Origin: Christensenella sp. UBA1685
Lineage (GTDB): Bacteria; Bacillota; Clostridia; Christensenellales; CAG-138
Assembly (NCBI GenBank): GCA_002320595.1
Contig: DCKB01000013.1
Span: forward strand, 7,274 to 71,273
DNA: 64,000 nucleotides
Direction: 5' to 3'
The notes below the pieces were generated by a model. That model was not told where the DNA came from. It did no database searches and worked only from the letters and a program-made list of their open reading frames with translations. Made by a program: the position numbers and the translations under genes. Positions 24,636 to 34,436 of the stretch are shown piece after piece; positions within the stretch are counted from its first letter, which is position 1, and each line of letters begins with the position of its first letter.

Positions 24636-26030
24636 TTATGGGGTTCCCTTATCCGTTTCCGTGACGCGGCGTGCCAAAAGCTTTTTCATGACGCACGCAT
24701 GGATGCAAATCGACGTCAGGGCGCCGACCGTATCTGAGATCGCCTCCGCATAAAACACCGCTTCCACTCCGAAAATCGCAGGCAGAACAAAGAGCGAGGC
24801 AAAGTAAACCGTTTTTCTCCAAAAGGACAGCGGCCAGGAAAAGCGAACCTGCCCGATTGCAGTAAAGCCATCCACAATTTCATACTGTAGCCCCAGCGGA
24901 ATCAGGGCCAATGTGCATATGCGAATTGCCCAAACCGCTTTTTCTGCAACAACAGGGTCTGTGGTAAACAGGCGGACGAACAACGGTCCCGCAACCCGTG
25001 CCAGCACAAACATCAGGCTCGTATACGCCAAACACCAAAGGAAAATCCTGCGTTGGGCGCTCATGACCCGATCCACCCTGCGCGCGCCATAGTTGAAGCC
25101 AAGGATCGGCTGCGTGCCCCCGCTGATGCCACCAAGCGGCATGGTCACCACCAGCATAAAGCTTTGCACAATGGTTGCCACCGTAATCAGCAGATCCCCC
25201 TCCCGTATGCCGCCATAGCGCTGGAGCACAGCGTTCATCGCGATGATCATCACATTATCTACCGCAATGATCGAAAAGGGCGTCAGCCCCAATGTCAACA
25301 CCCTTCCGGCGGTGCTGAGGCTGTAGCCTTTGAAGGTAATCGGGATCTGCGCGCGCCAACCGAACAGGAAGGAAAGCACATAGGCGCAGCTGGCCGTTTG
25401 CGAAAGCACTGTTGCAATGGCCGCGCCCCGAACACCCATATCCAACACAAAAATAAACAGCGGATCCAGAAGAATGTTCATCACTGCGCCCAGCACCACC
25501 GACATCATCGCCTGCCGTGCAAATCCCTGCGCGACAACAAAGGAATTCAATCCTCCCGCCAAAAGGGCAAACACCGTTCCGAACATATAGTACAGGAAAT
25601 ATTCGTTCGCATACGGCAAAGTTGTTTCACTCGCGCCGAAAAACAGCAGCATTGGCCGGCGCAGCGGAATCACCGCCGCCATCAGTACCACTGAAAACAG
25701 GCACAACATCAGGAAGCAGTTGGCCAGGATCGCACGCGCGCCTTTTTCATCACCTTCGCCCAGGCAAATGCTCATCAGCGGCGCGCCGCCTACGCCCACC
25801 AGCGATGCGACCGAACCGATCATCGTCACCACCGGCCCGCATATGCCCACGCCTGCCAGCGCCAGTTCTCCCACTTCCGGGATATGCCCGATATACATGC
25901 GATCCACAAGGCTGTATAAAACGCTTACAAACTGTGCGAGCATGCTGGGCAGTGCAATCCTTCGCACCAGCAGCCGAATATCATCCCGCCCGAGATCGTT
26001 CTCCATCCGGGTTTTCTCTTCGTTCCCCAT
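24636..26030 (-). CDS. MATE family multidrug efflux transporter
   Basis: This 464-residue protein has twelve predicted membrane helices in two homologous halves. It matches MATE exporters: SMLAQFVSVLYSLVDRMYIGHIPEVGELALAGVG in the first helix pair, ASLVGVGGAPLMSICLGEGD, GGISGGTQPILGFNYGARRVDRV in the second half. It expels cationic drugs or other metabolites using a Na+ or H+ gradient. I chose the ATG at 26030 because GGAGG lies 8 nt upstream. Two other ATGs nearby are less well placed. It has no obvious operon partners. Confidence 0.92.
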   Translation of the reverse strand: MGNEEKTRMENDLGRDDIRLLVRRIALPSMLAQFVSVLYSLVDRMYIGHIPEVGELALAGVGICGPVVTMIGSVASLVGVGGAPLMSICLGEGDEKGARAILANCFLMLCLFSVVLMAAVIPLRRPMLLFFGASETTLPYANEYFLYYMFGTVFALLAGGLNSFVVAQGFARQAMMSVVLGAVMNILLDPLFIFVLDMGVRGAAIATVLSQTASCAYVLSFLFGWRAQIPITFKGYSLSTAGRVLTLGLTPFSIIAVDNVMIIAMNAVLQRYGGIREGDLLITVATIVQSFMLVVTMPLGGISGGTQPILGFNYGARRVDRVMSAQRRIFLWCLAYTSLMFVLARVAGPLFVRLFTTDPVVAEKAVWAIRICTLALIPLGLQYEIVDGFTAIGQVRFSWPLSFWRKTVYFASLFVLPAIFGVEAVFYAEAISDTVGALTSICIHACVMKKLLARRVTETDKGTP

Positions 26031-26201
26031 CGGGTTCACCTCCGTCATTTCCGCATAGAAAAAGCCCGGTCTCGCGGCCGCGCCCTTCTCCCGGTGAATC
26101 GAAAATCAAGGCCCTGCGCCTCTGCACAGAACCTTTAACCTTTATTATGTATTTCGTGTGTATAAAAGTCAATCTCTTCTTTTATGCCATGTATATACGC
26201 T

Positions 26202-26230
26202 TTGCTATTTTCCGTCTTTTTTTGTATAAT
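26202..26230 (+). promoter_or_regulatory. sigma70-type promoter upstream of the DUF6125-like gene
   Basis: TTGCTA (26202-26207), a 17-bp spacer and TATAAT (26225-26230), 34 bp before the ATG of the next gene. The -10 is perfect. Confidence 0.75.
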
Positions 26231-26264
26231 CAGGTCAGAATTCTTCTGATTCGGAGGCTCCCCC

Positions 26265-26789
26265 ATGCAAAACGATGCCGCGCTCAGCGTGCTCTCCCGT
26301 GACGAACTTGAACAGCTTGTTTCAATTTATGCGAAGAATTGGCTTGCAATGGACGGCTACTGGTTTCAAGCCGTAGAGCGCAAGCGCGGTATGGATGAAG
26401 CCATGGAGCACGACGTTGCCGTCTGGCAAGGGTTCACGCGCACCGAGGCGCGGCGCATCAGGGCGCTGCTCAGGCTGCCGGAACAGGCAGGGCTTGACGG
26501 GCTTGAAAAAGCGCTTGCCTACCGAATGTACGCCCGCATCAACCGGGACGAGATCATCCGCGAAGGCGATGATGCGCTCGTCTACCGCACGCTCGAATGC
26601 TATGTGCAGCGCGCCCGCGCGGAAAAAGGCATGCCGTACCACCCCTGCAAGGCGGTCGGCCTTGTGGAATATGCCGGCTTTGCCAAAGAGATCGACCCGC
26701 GCATCCGCTGCGCCTGCGTGAGCTGCTTCCCGGATGTGACGGATGAAAGCTGCAACTGTGTCTGGCGGTTTTGGATTCAAGCGGACTGA
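26265..26789 (+). CDS. DUF6125-like protein with C-terminal cysteine cluster
   Basis: This 174-residue protein is probably cytoplasmic. The N-terminal part (IYAKNWLAMDGYWFQAVERKRGMDEAMEHDVAVW) and the MPYHPCKAVGLVEYAGFAKE stretch resemble the DUF6125 family of anaerobes, whose function is not known. The C-terminus has five clustered cysteines (RCACVSCFPDVTDESCNCVW), which suggests metal or FeS binding. It has its own promoter, and a GGAGG lies 8 nt before the ATG. It is monocistronic between MATE and gene debris. Confidence 0.65.
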   Translation: MQNDAALSVLSRDELEQLVSIYAKNWLAMDGYWFQAVERKRGMDEAMEHDVAVWQGFTRTEARRIRALLRLPEQAGLDGLEKALAYRMYARINRDEIIREGDDALVYRTLECYVQRARAEKGMPYHPCKAVGLVEYAGFAKEIDPRIRCACVSCFPDVTDESCNCVWRFWIQAD

Positions 26790-26943
26790 GCGCCTTTGAG
26801 AATCACGCGCAGACGTCATAAATTGCATGCCAGAAATATTCATCCTCGCTGATATGGGCCTTCCCCAATCTCCTTAGCCAAGGCCATCGCCCACCTTGCC
26901 GGACAGCTTTGCCCGTAGCGCGCCCGCCGAAGCGTTTAAGGTC

Positions 26944-27160
26944 TCAGATCCTGTCCACATACATTTCCGCATCCGGCACAATCGCCTGAAAATCCTTATG
27001 GTGGATCATTCCCGTCAGCAGGCTCGGTAGATACCGTGTAGAACTTTGCCAATTCAATCAGCACAACGCAGAGGCGGATAGATGGCAAGCTTCCACATGT
27101 CAGCTTCTTTTCCTCCCATAAATCCCTCAATATTTCCCGTGTTGTCAGCTTCGGTTTCAT
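26944..27160 (-). pseudogene. possible frameshifted gene remnant
   Basis: On the minus strand a start at 27160 reads MKPKLTTREILRDLWEEKKL... and ends near LAKFYT. A one-base shift then continues as RYLPSLLTGMIHHKDFQAIV and runs to a stop at 26944-26946. Both parts look protein-like with ordinary amino-acid composition, so this may be a decayed gene. I do not recognise the family. The rest of 26790-27514 shows no supported gene. Confidence 0.35.
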
Positions 27161-27377
27161 CATATCGCCCTTCTCGCCCATATTTACCCCCATTTTCAAC
27201 CTTTCGGATACGCACAGGAGAGGACACGTGCATGTTTTTACCTGTCAACAGATAACTGTGCTTTGAAAATTGCATAACCGTCCGAATAGGATATGTTCTC
27301 CGGTGAGGTACCACCACGACAGCATATGTCTATATGGATGGAATTATCTGCGCCGCGACTGAGAAGGGAGTTCAGGA

Positions 27378-27411
27378 AAAGGCCGCTGATTTTTCGTATT
27401 AGCGGCCCTTA
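27378..27411. terminator. hairpin downstream of the peptidase operon
   Basis: GGCCGCT and AGCGGCC pair, with GAT/ATT extending the stem (one G-T pair) around TTTTCGT. It lies about 105 bp beyond the end of the minus-strand S9 peptidase gene, in otherwise empty sequence. It could be a terminator remnant, but no clear T run follows on the minus strand. Confidence 0.35.
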
Positions 27412-27514
27412 TGCCTAACAGTATTCAGTTTTTGACTTCACACGCGCTTTTCCTTGCCTCTGAAAATATTGATTTTATGACTTCTTTCATGTTGCAGGAA
27501 AGCGCCTGCGCACA

Positions 27515-29314
27515 TTATAAATACTTTTTCAGGAAGGCTGCCACTTTCGAGTAGCAATCTATTTTGTTTTTCAAGTACGCCACGCCGTGCCCCTCATCAT
27601 CATAGCAGATATACTCCACTGTTCTGCCCATCTTCCGAAGTGCGGCTACAGCTTGCTCCGCCTCCGTCACGGGCACTCGAGGATCGTTTCTGCCCTGAAC
27701 GACCATCAGCGGCGCAGTGATATCCATGATCTTAGCGGCCGGAGAAACATTGAAAAGCAACTCTCGATCGTGTTCAAGGGTACCGTACTCACTCTCCCGA
27801 TGATGTCTGCGATACTCCGCTGTGTTCTCCAGGAATGTAACCAAGTTGTACATGCCTACTGTGTCCACCGCGCAGGCCCATAGATGCGGATACCGTGAGG
27901 CACAGGACAATGTCATGAACCCGCCGTAGCTGGTACCGGAAACGGCCAGCTTGCCTGGACAGGCGATGCCGGCTTTGATGAGATGATCCACTAAACTGTC
28001 GATATCGCGGACACTGTCCAACCGCTTGCCGACATCATCAAGGTGGGTATATGTATGGCCGTAGCCCGTGCTGCCCCGCACGTTGGGAGCACAGACTGCA
28101 AAACCTTCGCTGACCAGATACTGAATGAAAGCGTTGAAGGCAGGCCTCTCCTGTCCCTCGGGACCACCGTGAATCTCGACCACGACAGAAAGATTTTCCG
28201 GCTTTTTGCCAGCGGGTACGAAGAGCCAATAGGGTACCTCCAATCCATCAAAGGAGGTATAGCTTCCCCCCAGAGGCTCTACAACAACGGCGGCTTCTTC
28301 GGGTAGCATGGGATCGTCGCTAATTCGCCGCAAAGTATCCTGATCTACATCCAGCAACCAGATGCCTTCGGGCCGCTTGCCACTGGTCAGGGTAAAGAGA
28401 AGCTTGTGCCCCTTGGGAGACCAAGAAACCTGTTGATGCTCCGCCAACACACCATTAGGCGGGCGAACGGTGTTCAGCTCTGTGCCAGTTGCCAAATCAT
28501 AGAGATGAAGCGTGCCGTATCCCTCCTCGTTGACTACTACGGCCAGATACCGATCGTCCGCAGAAAGAGCCAACCGATCTGCGTCCCAATCATAGCTGAA
28601 AGCGACCGTCATCTGCTTGGTATTTAAATCATAATACCAGACCCGAAGAAACTCGCTATCTCGGTTGCTGAGCAGATAAAACCCTTTGGAATCATGACGC
28701 CAAGCAGGATTGGTCTCCGCAGATATCCGATCGTCTCCGGGAACCCGGAAGCTTTCGCCACTGTCCACATTGGTGATCCACAGGGCGTTGTCGGATTCGC
28801 CCTTAAGTTTATTGTAAAGTACCCACTTGCCGTCTGGGGACATGGAATCGTCAGCAGGCCAGTTATAGTTATCACTGTGCTGCTTAACAAGACTATCCTC
28901 CCCGGTTTCTATATTCTTCTTCCAGATATCAAAGGTGCGTGTGCAGCGTTTGTTACTGGCATAGGCTATTGTCTTCCCGTCGGGAGAAAGGCCTGCCAGG
29001 AAATGCCGCGCGTCGGTTTTATTGGTGAGGGCTTTGGGAGCAGTTGTGTTCCGGCCCAGTACATAGAGTTGCTCGCATTCACTGCCACTTTCGTCGGTGC
29101 CGTAGAGGATGTCGCCGGTGGTGGGTTGAGCTGAAATTCTAAACAGCCGCAGTTCCTGAGGCAGACGGCACCGTTTTTCATTGGTGTCCAGATTCATCTC
29201 CCAGATGTGGGTGCCCTGCTCATCGCTACGCAGATAGGCGAAGGAATGTTCGTCCAGCCAGACGGGGCTCCTTTCCACAGTCATAGTTAAAAAGCGTTTT
29301 AGTTTTTCGTTCAT
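27515..29314 (-). CDS. S9 family serine peptidase (prolyl oligopeptidase-like)
   Basis: This 599-residue protein has an N-terminal beta-propeller (about residues 1-350, with repeats such as GLSPDGKTIAYASN and DSMSPDGKWVLYN) and a C-terminal alpha/beta-hydrolase domain. The catalytic triad is visible: Ser462 in SGTSYGGF, Asp544 in QGRNDPRVP and His576 in DDEGHGV. It has no signal peptide, so it should cleave imported short peptides in the cytoplasm. It is the last gene of the peptide-importer operon, 15 nt after the M14 carboxypeptidase gene. GAGGG precedes the ATG. Confidence 0.93.
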   Translation of the reverse strand: MNEKLKRFLTMTVERSPVWLDEHSFAYLRSDEQGTHIWEMNLDTNEKRCRLPQELRLFRISAQPTTGDILYGTDESGSECEQLYVLGRNTTAPKALTNKTDARHFLAGLSPDGKTIAYASNKRCTRTFDIWKKNIETGEDSLVKQHSDNYNWPADDSMSPDGKWVLYNKLKGESDNALWITNVDSGESFRVPGDDRISAETNPAWRHDSKGFYLLSNRDSEFLRVWYYDLNTKQMTVAFSYDWDADRLALSADDRYLAVVVNEEGYGTLHLYDLATGTELNTVRPPNGVLAEHQQVSWSPKGHKLLFTLTSGKRPEGIWLLDVDQDTLRRISDDPMLPEEAAVVVEPLGGSYTSFDGLEVPYWLFVPAGKKPENLSVVVEIHGGPEGQERPAFNAFIQYLVSEGFAVCAPNVRGSTGYGHTYTHLDDVGKRLDSVRDIDSLVDHLIKAGIACPGKLAVSGTSYGGFMTLSCASRYPHLWACAVDTVGMYNLVTFLENTAEYRRHHRESEYGTLEHDRELLFNVSPAAKIMDITAPLMVVQGRNDPRVPVTEAEQAVAALRKMGRTVEYICYDDEGHGVAYLKNKIDCYSKVAAFLKKYL

Positions 29315-29328
29315 ACTTTCCCTCTTCG

Positions 29329-30726
29329 TTATACGATATTTTTGTCTTTCAAATAGTCGCTGACTAGTAATCCGCAGGCAAGCTGAATGGAAACTAGCTT
29401 ACGAATAGGTACCACGCTGTAGTTCAGCTCTTTTTCCAACGTATCCATCAGTGCGCTGTGCTGCCTCTCGGCATTCTTGCACCAAGCTTTCAAATGAGCT
29501 TCCTTCTTCTCATCCTGTTCGCCGACCTTCTGCATGCGGGAGAGCTCATATTCCGCCATGCGAATGACCATGCCATAGGAGAGGCTCTTATAAAAACGGC
29601 TCATAAGAACGTTGTCAAACTCCTCAGCCACAGTAGCCGTCCGGTTGTATTCTGGGTTCTCCGCAATCATTTTTCGGGTGCTTTCATCCCGCCGGTTTTC
29701 GCTGAAAGCGTCCACCGCCAAACGGAAGGGATTGTCGGCCGAGATTTCATCCTTCATATCCTCCAAAGCACTGCGCAGATAGGCGTTGGACTTAGCCTCC
29801 ATATCAAGACTCACTTCCACGGAAGCTCGGCGGGTCATGGTGCCGGGTACATCGTTCTGCATAATCCGAGGATCATAGAAGTAAGGCAGTTCGGTGAGAA
29901 GCGTGAAGGAACGATACTTGGTGCGGGCATAACTTTCACTGCAGTTGCCCACCTTTAAAATTTTATCAATTTCCTTGGCACCATATGATTCGAGGTAATC
30001 GATCTCCTGTTCGGTGCCGAGATTCGGGTAGATAGCCGGAGCCAACGGCTTGCAGTAGGGCACTTCCGGCTCCCCCAAATTCAGGGGGACCTGTTCCCGG
30101 CTCGCTGCCGCGTACAAGTCATCATAAAGCTCAGGCAGCGGCCGAGACATATACCAATACACTCCGCCAAAGCCTGCATTATGAAGGGAATAGATAAAAT
30201 GGGGCTGAATTTCATCGATGAGCTTCATCATGGCCTCGGTTTCAGGCACCGCTACGTCAAAATGATAGCCCTTATAATCAATGGGGAAGGTCCAGTCTAC
30301 CTGTTTGAAACCGGCAGGTCGGAAAAAGTTTCTCGAATAGTTGCGAATGGTATAGGGGCCTTTGAGCCATCCCTCATTGAGTCGAAGGCCGTCTGCATCC
30401 CATACCTTTACGATGTACCATGTGTAATCAAGCTCATCCCGCAGAGCCTTGTTTTTCGCCAACTGCTCAGAAAAGTATTCCAACATCATGGTACCGATGG
30501 GTTCATTGGGATGGGGGCAACCGAACATCAAAGCGTTTTGGGAGCCGCTGCCGATTTTCAGGCAGAACAAATCCCGATTCTCCTTGGTCTTGCCAAAGGA
30601 GAAGATGGATACAATATCAGGATATTGCTTTGCCAGAGCAAAGGAATGGGCATCCAGTTCATCCACCGTCAAAAAAACTTTATAATCCGGGATATTTCGG
30701 ATTAGTTCTTCAAAAATAGCTTTCAT
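29329..30726 (-). CDS. M14 family zinc carboxypeptidase
   Basis: This encodes 465 residues. The zinc site is visible: His72 and Glu75 in GCPHPNEPIG, and His182 in YSLHNAGFGG. The surrounding fold resembles M14 carboxypeptidases (FGKTKENRDLFCLKIG before the zinc motif, then RNFFRPAGF). No export signal is seen, so it probably trims imported peptides or amino-acid conjugates inside the cell. GAGGAG lies upstream of the ATG. It sits between the solute-binding protein gene and the S9 peptidase gene in one operon. Confidence 0.85.
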   Translation of the reverse strand: MKAIFEELIRNIPDYKVFLTVDELDAHSFALAKQYPDIVSIFSFGKTKENRDLFCLKIGSGSQNALMFGCPHPNEPIGTMMLEYFSEQLAKNKALRDELDYTWYIVKVWDADGLRLNEGWLKGPYTIRNYSRNFFRPAGFKQVDWTFPIDYKGYHFDVAVPETEAMMKLIDEIQPHFIYSLHNAGFGGVYWYMSRPLPELYDDLYAAASREQVPLNLGEPEVPYCKPLAPAIYPNLGTEQEIDYLESYGAKEIDKILKVGNCSESYARTKYRSFTLLTELPYFYDPRIMQNDVPGTMTRRASVEVSLDMEAKSNAYLRSALEDMKDEISADNPFRLAVDAFSENRRDESTRKMIAENPEYNRTATVAEEFDNVLMSRFYKSLSYGMVIRMAEYELSRMQKVGEQDEKKEAHLKAWCKNAERQHSALMDTLEKELNYSVVPIRKLVSIQLACGLLVSDYLKDKNIV

Positions 30727-30806
30727 GTGGCTCCTCTCTTGGAAAAGGGGGATCGGGCGGAAACGCTTTCCTCTCGATCCCCCTGCACAATTTTAAACAA
30801 TTCAGA

Positions 30807-32432
30807 TTAGTCGGTGAAATATGTATAGGTATACTCGTTCCATCCCCACTGACCGGCTCCGTCGATAGGCAGATTGGCCAAATTGGCACTGGAGGCTTCG
30901 TAGCCCGCATAGCCCAGCACATTGATGCAGGGGAGGTCACGAACGAGCAGTGCCTGCGCCTGACGGTAGAGCTCGGCACGCTTTTCCTGATTGCCCTCGG
31001 CAGCCGCCTTAGCGCAAAGCTCGTCGAACTCGGGGTTGGCGTAATCAGCATAATTGCTGCTGGAGCCAGTACCATAGCGGCTAGCCAAAGCGGCGGGGTC
31101 AGGCCCCATGAAACCACCCTGCGCCTCAATCATGAAGTCAGAGCCGCGATAAACTTTTTCCGACCATGCATTGAATTCAGAAACGATAAGCTCGCATTTA
31201 ATGCCGGCTTTTTCGCAGTTCGCTATGACTAGTTTGGTCATGTCAACGAGCTGACCTTCAAAGCAGTCGATGGTGAGGCCGGTTACATAGTAGCCGTCCG
31301 CATCCATAGTATAGCCTGCATCCTCTAGAACCTTTCGGGCCCCCTCAATATTTACATCAGGATAGATATCAGTCGTATTGGCGCACCATTCTACCAGAGA
31401 GGGGTAGGCGCTCCATTCGGGAGGCATAATGCCGCTTGTAACCTTCTCGGAAATATCATTGCGGTCGATGCACATAGCGAAAGCCAACCTGACAGCCGGA
31501 TCTTGGACCTTATTCATATTGATGATATAGCGCCACGGAGAGGGATAAAAGTTCCGATCGCAGCGGATGTTCGGATCACCCAGCATCTGATCAAGGTAAG
31601 CATCGGGGATCATGCTGATTGTGTCCACCTCGCCGTTGAGCAGGGCTTGTGCAGCAGTGGTGTCATCAGGAACGATAGCGAAAATCAGCTTGTCAAGGTG
31701 CGGAACCGCATCATGGTAGTTGGGGTTCTTCACAAGGGTGGTATTCTGGCCGGCGGTGTAGGATTCAAACATGAACGGACCGGAGCCGACGGGGTTTGTA
31801 GTGGCGGGGTTGTCCTCCCAGATCTGGCCGTTGTTGAAGATGTGCTCGGGAAGGATGAAGGTGCCGTACCAGCCGAGACGGGCCACGAAACTCATGTCGG
31901 CGGTGTTCATATGGAACGTCACAGTGTAGGGATCGATGATCTCGATAGAATCAACGATGCTCATGGAAGAGCTGAAATACGTATTGGCATGTTCCTTGAC
32001 ATAATCAAAGGTATACTTTACATCTTCAGCATCCAACGCCTCGCCATCCCACCAATGCATGTTCTGCTTTAAATGGAAAGTAATGGTCAACGCATCATCG
32101 GACACATCCCAACTCTCGGCCGCATCCGGAATGGGGCTCTTGCTGGCATCCAGCTTGGTGAGCCGGTTGAACATGTTCTGAGCTGCGGCATAACCATTGT
32201 CATCAGCTTGGAGTGTGGGGTTGAAATTGACGGGATCGCCAGACTCACGAATGATCAGCGTACCACCGTCTTTGGCATCTCCAACCGGCACCACAGAGGG
32301 TTCTGTGGTTTCCGTCGGAATAGCGGATGCGGATGGAGTTTTTGTTTCCTTCGGTTCTGCGTCTGGGGTGCAAGCGGTCAACAGCGGGAGCACCACCAGC
32401 AGCGCAAGAGCAAGTGAAAGCAACTTTTTCAT
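30807..32432 (-). CDS. peptide ABC transporter substrate-binding lipoprotein (family 5)
   Basis: This 541-residue protein has a lipoprotein signal with lipobox LTAC (Cys21), a Thr/Glu-rich linker (about residues 22-50), and an SBP family 5 domain: NPTLQADDNGYAAAQNMFNRL, AESWDVSDDALTITFHLKQN, and NPVGSGPFMFESYT. It is the extracellular receptor of the dipeptide/oligopeptide importer encoded upstream. GGAGG lies before the ATG. In this operon the receptor follows the ATPases and precedes the peptidases. Confidence 0.95.
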   Translation of the reverse strand: MKKLLSLALALLVVLPLLTACTPDAEPKETKTPSASAIPTETTEPSVVPVGDAKDGGTLIIRESGDPVNFNPTLQADDNGYAAAQNMFNRLTKLDASKSPIPDAAESWDVSDDALTITFHLKQNMHWWDGEALDAEDVKYTFDYVKEHANTYFSSSMSIVDSIEIIDPYTVTFHMNTADMSFVARLGWYGTFILPEHIFNNGQIWEDNPATTNPVGSGPFMFESYTAGQNTTLVKNPNYHDAVPHLDKLIFAIVPDDTTAAQALLNGEVDTISMIPDAYLDQMLGDPNIRCDRNFYPSPWRYIINMNKVQDPAVRLAFAMCIDRNDISEKVTSGIMPPEWSAYPSLVEWCANTTDIYPDVNIEGARKVLEDAGYTMDADGYYVTGLTIDCFEGQLVDMTKLVIANCEKAGIKCELIVSEFNAWSEKVYRGSDFMIEAQGGFMGPDPAALASRYGTGSSSNYADYANPEFDELCAKAAAEGNQEKRAELYRQAQALLVRDLPCINVLGYAGYEASSANLANLPIDGAGQWGWNEYTYTYFTD

Positions 32433-32475
32433 TTTGTTCCTCCTTGTTTATTGTTTGTTTTCAGAACGCCGTGTT

Positions 32476-33462
32476 TCAGGATTCAATCCTGTCGCAGCAG
32501 GCATAATGACCAGGACTTACCTCATATCGCTCGGGATACTTCTTCAGACACTCTTCACATGCCATGGAGCACCGGGGCGCAAAATAGCAGCCGGGGCCGG
32601 GATTAATAGGTGTGGGCGGCTCTCCTTCAATCGCGATAGTGGCCAGCTCCTCAAAGGGATCGATGGACGCACAGTTGGAGATGAGGGCTTTGGTGTATGG
32701 GTGCTTCGGATTGTTGATAACCTCATCCGCCGTACCGTACTCTACCACTTTTCCTAAATACATGACCGCCACATGGTCGGAAATGTACCTGGTCAAAGCG
32801 ATATCGTGGCTGATGAACACCACTGACGCGTCATGGTTCCTTGCAAGGTCGATAAGCATATTGATGATATCAGCCCGGACGGACACATCCAACATAGAAA
32901 CGGGCTCGTCAGCGATAATGAAACTTGGATTCAAAAACATAGCTCGGATGATGGAGATACGTTGCAACTGTCCACCGGACAACTCGTGGGGGTAGCGCTG
33001 CATGATATCCTCTGCCGGCACAAGACCACCGGCTTCCAAAGCCTTTTTGATGATCTCCAGCCTTTCCTCCTTGCTGCTTCCGATCTTATGGTGCTTAAGG
33101 GGACGCAAAAGAATCTTCTGAATGGTGTCCCGCGGGGTGAAAGTATCGAAGGGGTTTTGGAACACGATCTGCACCGTGCGCCGGAACTTCAGGGGGTCTT
33201 TCTTAATAAGCTCCGCCGTGGAAACCCCATCCACCAGCACGTCACCCTTTGTCGGATCTTCGAGACGTGTGAGCATGCGCCCGAGGGTGCTTTTGCCGCA
33301 GCCCGATTCTCCGATAACACCCAATATCTCACCCCGGTCCATGGATAGGTTTACTCCATCCACTGCCTTTACAAAGGACTTGTCCTTTCGGAAGATGTCG
33401 CGGAGTTTTCCGGATTTATGGGGATACCACTTAGTGGCGTCTTTTATTTCGATATAAGCCAT
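32476..33462 (-). CDS. peptide ABC transporter ATP-binding protein (DppF/OppF-like)
   Basis: This 328-residue ATPase has Walker A GESGCGKST (residues 51-59), signature LSGGQLQRISIIRA, Walker B FIIADEPVSMLD and a C-terminal OppF-type cysteine-containing extension (PGPGCYFAPRCSMACEECLKKYPE) that can hold an FeS cluster. It powers peptide import together with the adjacent DppD-like ATPase. The start overlaps the DppD stop by one base (TGATG). Confidence 0.94.
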   Translation of the reverse strand: MAYIEIKDATKWYPHKSGKLRDIFRKDKSFVKAVDGVNLSMDRGEILGVIGESGCGKSTLGRMLTRLEDPTKGDVLVDGVSTAELIKKDPLKFRRTVQIVFQNPFDTFTPRDTIQKILLRPLKHHKIGSSKEERLEIIKKALEAGGLVPAEDIMQRYPHELSGGQLQRISIIRAMFLNPSFIIADEPVSMLDVSVRADIINMLIDLARNHDASVVFISHDIALTRYISDHVAVMYLGKVVEYGTADEVINNPKHPYTKALISNCASIDPFEELATIAIEGEPPTPINPGPGCYFAPRCSMACEECLKKYPERYEVSPGHYACCDRIES

Positions 33463-34436
33463 CAGTCAGCGCCTCCTTCCGTCAAGAAACAAGCCGTACC
33501 GCTTCCGTCCTCCCGGCTGTGGAAAAGGGGCTTCTCCGCCCGGCAGCGCTCCGTAGCGTAAGCGCAGCGGGGTGCGAACACGCAGGCGGGAATCTCCTTG
33601 GAAAGGTCCGGCAAAAACCCGGGAATGGACTCCATCTTCCTCTTTTCTCCCTTTAAGGCCGGGAAAGATTTGAGCAGCGCTTTGGTGTAGGGATGCTGAG
33701 GATGAACCATCACGTTTTTTACATAGCCGAACTCCACGATTTCGCCAGCGTACATGACGGCGACCTTGTTGCAGCTGCTGCTGACTACACTCATATCATG
33801 GGTAATCATGATGCGTGTGGTCTCCAGCTCCTTCTCCATTTGGACAATCTCCTTGAGAATCTGGCCCTGCGTGACAACGTCAAGAGCCGTGGTAGCCTCA
33901 TCAAAGATAAGTAGCTGGGGAGAATGTAGCAAGCTCATGGCGATAGCAACACGCTGCAGCATGCCTCCGCTCATCTCATGGGGATAAAGATGGTAAACTC
34001 GTTCGGGCAGATTCACCAACTTCAAGAGCCGCACGGTAGCCGCATGAATCTCCTCCTTGGTGGCATGGGGCTCGTGAACCCGATAAATATCCTCGAAAAC
34101 GGTGCTGATGCGATGGACGGGGGAAAGAGAATTCATGGCCTTCTGAAATACCACGGCCAACTTCTTCCATCTGAGTTCGTTCATCTCCTTTTCGCTGATG
34201 GAGAGCAAATCCGTATCCTCAAGAAAGATTGCCTTGCCGGTGATCTCGGTGGTCTCCTTGGGAAGAAGCCCCAGCAGCGCTATGGCCAGAGTGCTCTTGC
34301 CGCTGCCGGATTCGCCCACCAAGCCAAGGGAGTCACCCTTGGAGATAGAGAAAGAAGCGTTGCGAACAGCCATCACCCGCTTGGATTTGTTTACATAGGT
34401 GACGTTCATATTTTGAACGGACAACACTGTATTCAT
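33462..34436 (-). CDS. peptide ABC transporter ATP-binding protein (DppD/OppD-like)
   Basis: This 324-residue ATPase has Walker A GESGSGKST (41-49), signature MSGGMLQRVAIAMSLL, Walker B LLIFDEATTALDVVTQ and the C-terminal cysteine region (PACVFAPRCAYATERCRAEKP). It is the partner of the DppF-like subunit in a heterodimeric importer motor. The start overlaps the DppC stop by one base. The signature has MSGGM instead of LSGGQ, a common variant in this family. Confidence 0.94.
   Translation of the reverse strand: MNTVLSVQNMNVTYVNKSKRVMAVRNASFSISKGDSLGLVGESGSGKSTLAIALLGLLPKETTEITGKAIFLEDTDLLSISEKEMNELRWKKLAVVFQKAMNSLSPVHRISTVFEDIYRVHEPHATKEEIHAATVRLLKLVNLPERVYHLYPHEMSGGMLQRVAIAMSLLHSPQLLIFDEATTALDVVTQGQILKEIVQMEKELETTRIMITHDMSVVSSSCNKVAVMYAGEIVEFGYVKNVMVHPQHPYTKALLKSFPALKGEKRKMESIPGFLPDLSKEIPACVFAPRCAYATERCRAEKPLFHSREDGSGTACFLTEGGAD

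Noticed and set aside
26790..27514. Other short frames between the DUF6125-like and peptidase genes
   Set aside because: They have no RBS, no recognisable motifs and overlap one another in different frames, so only the possible remnant at 26944-27160 is kept.
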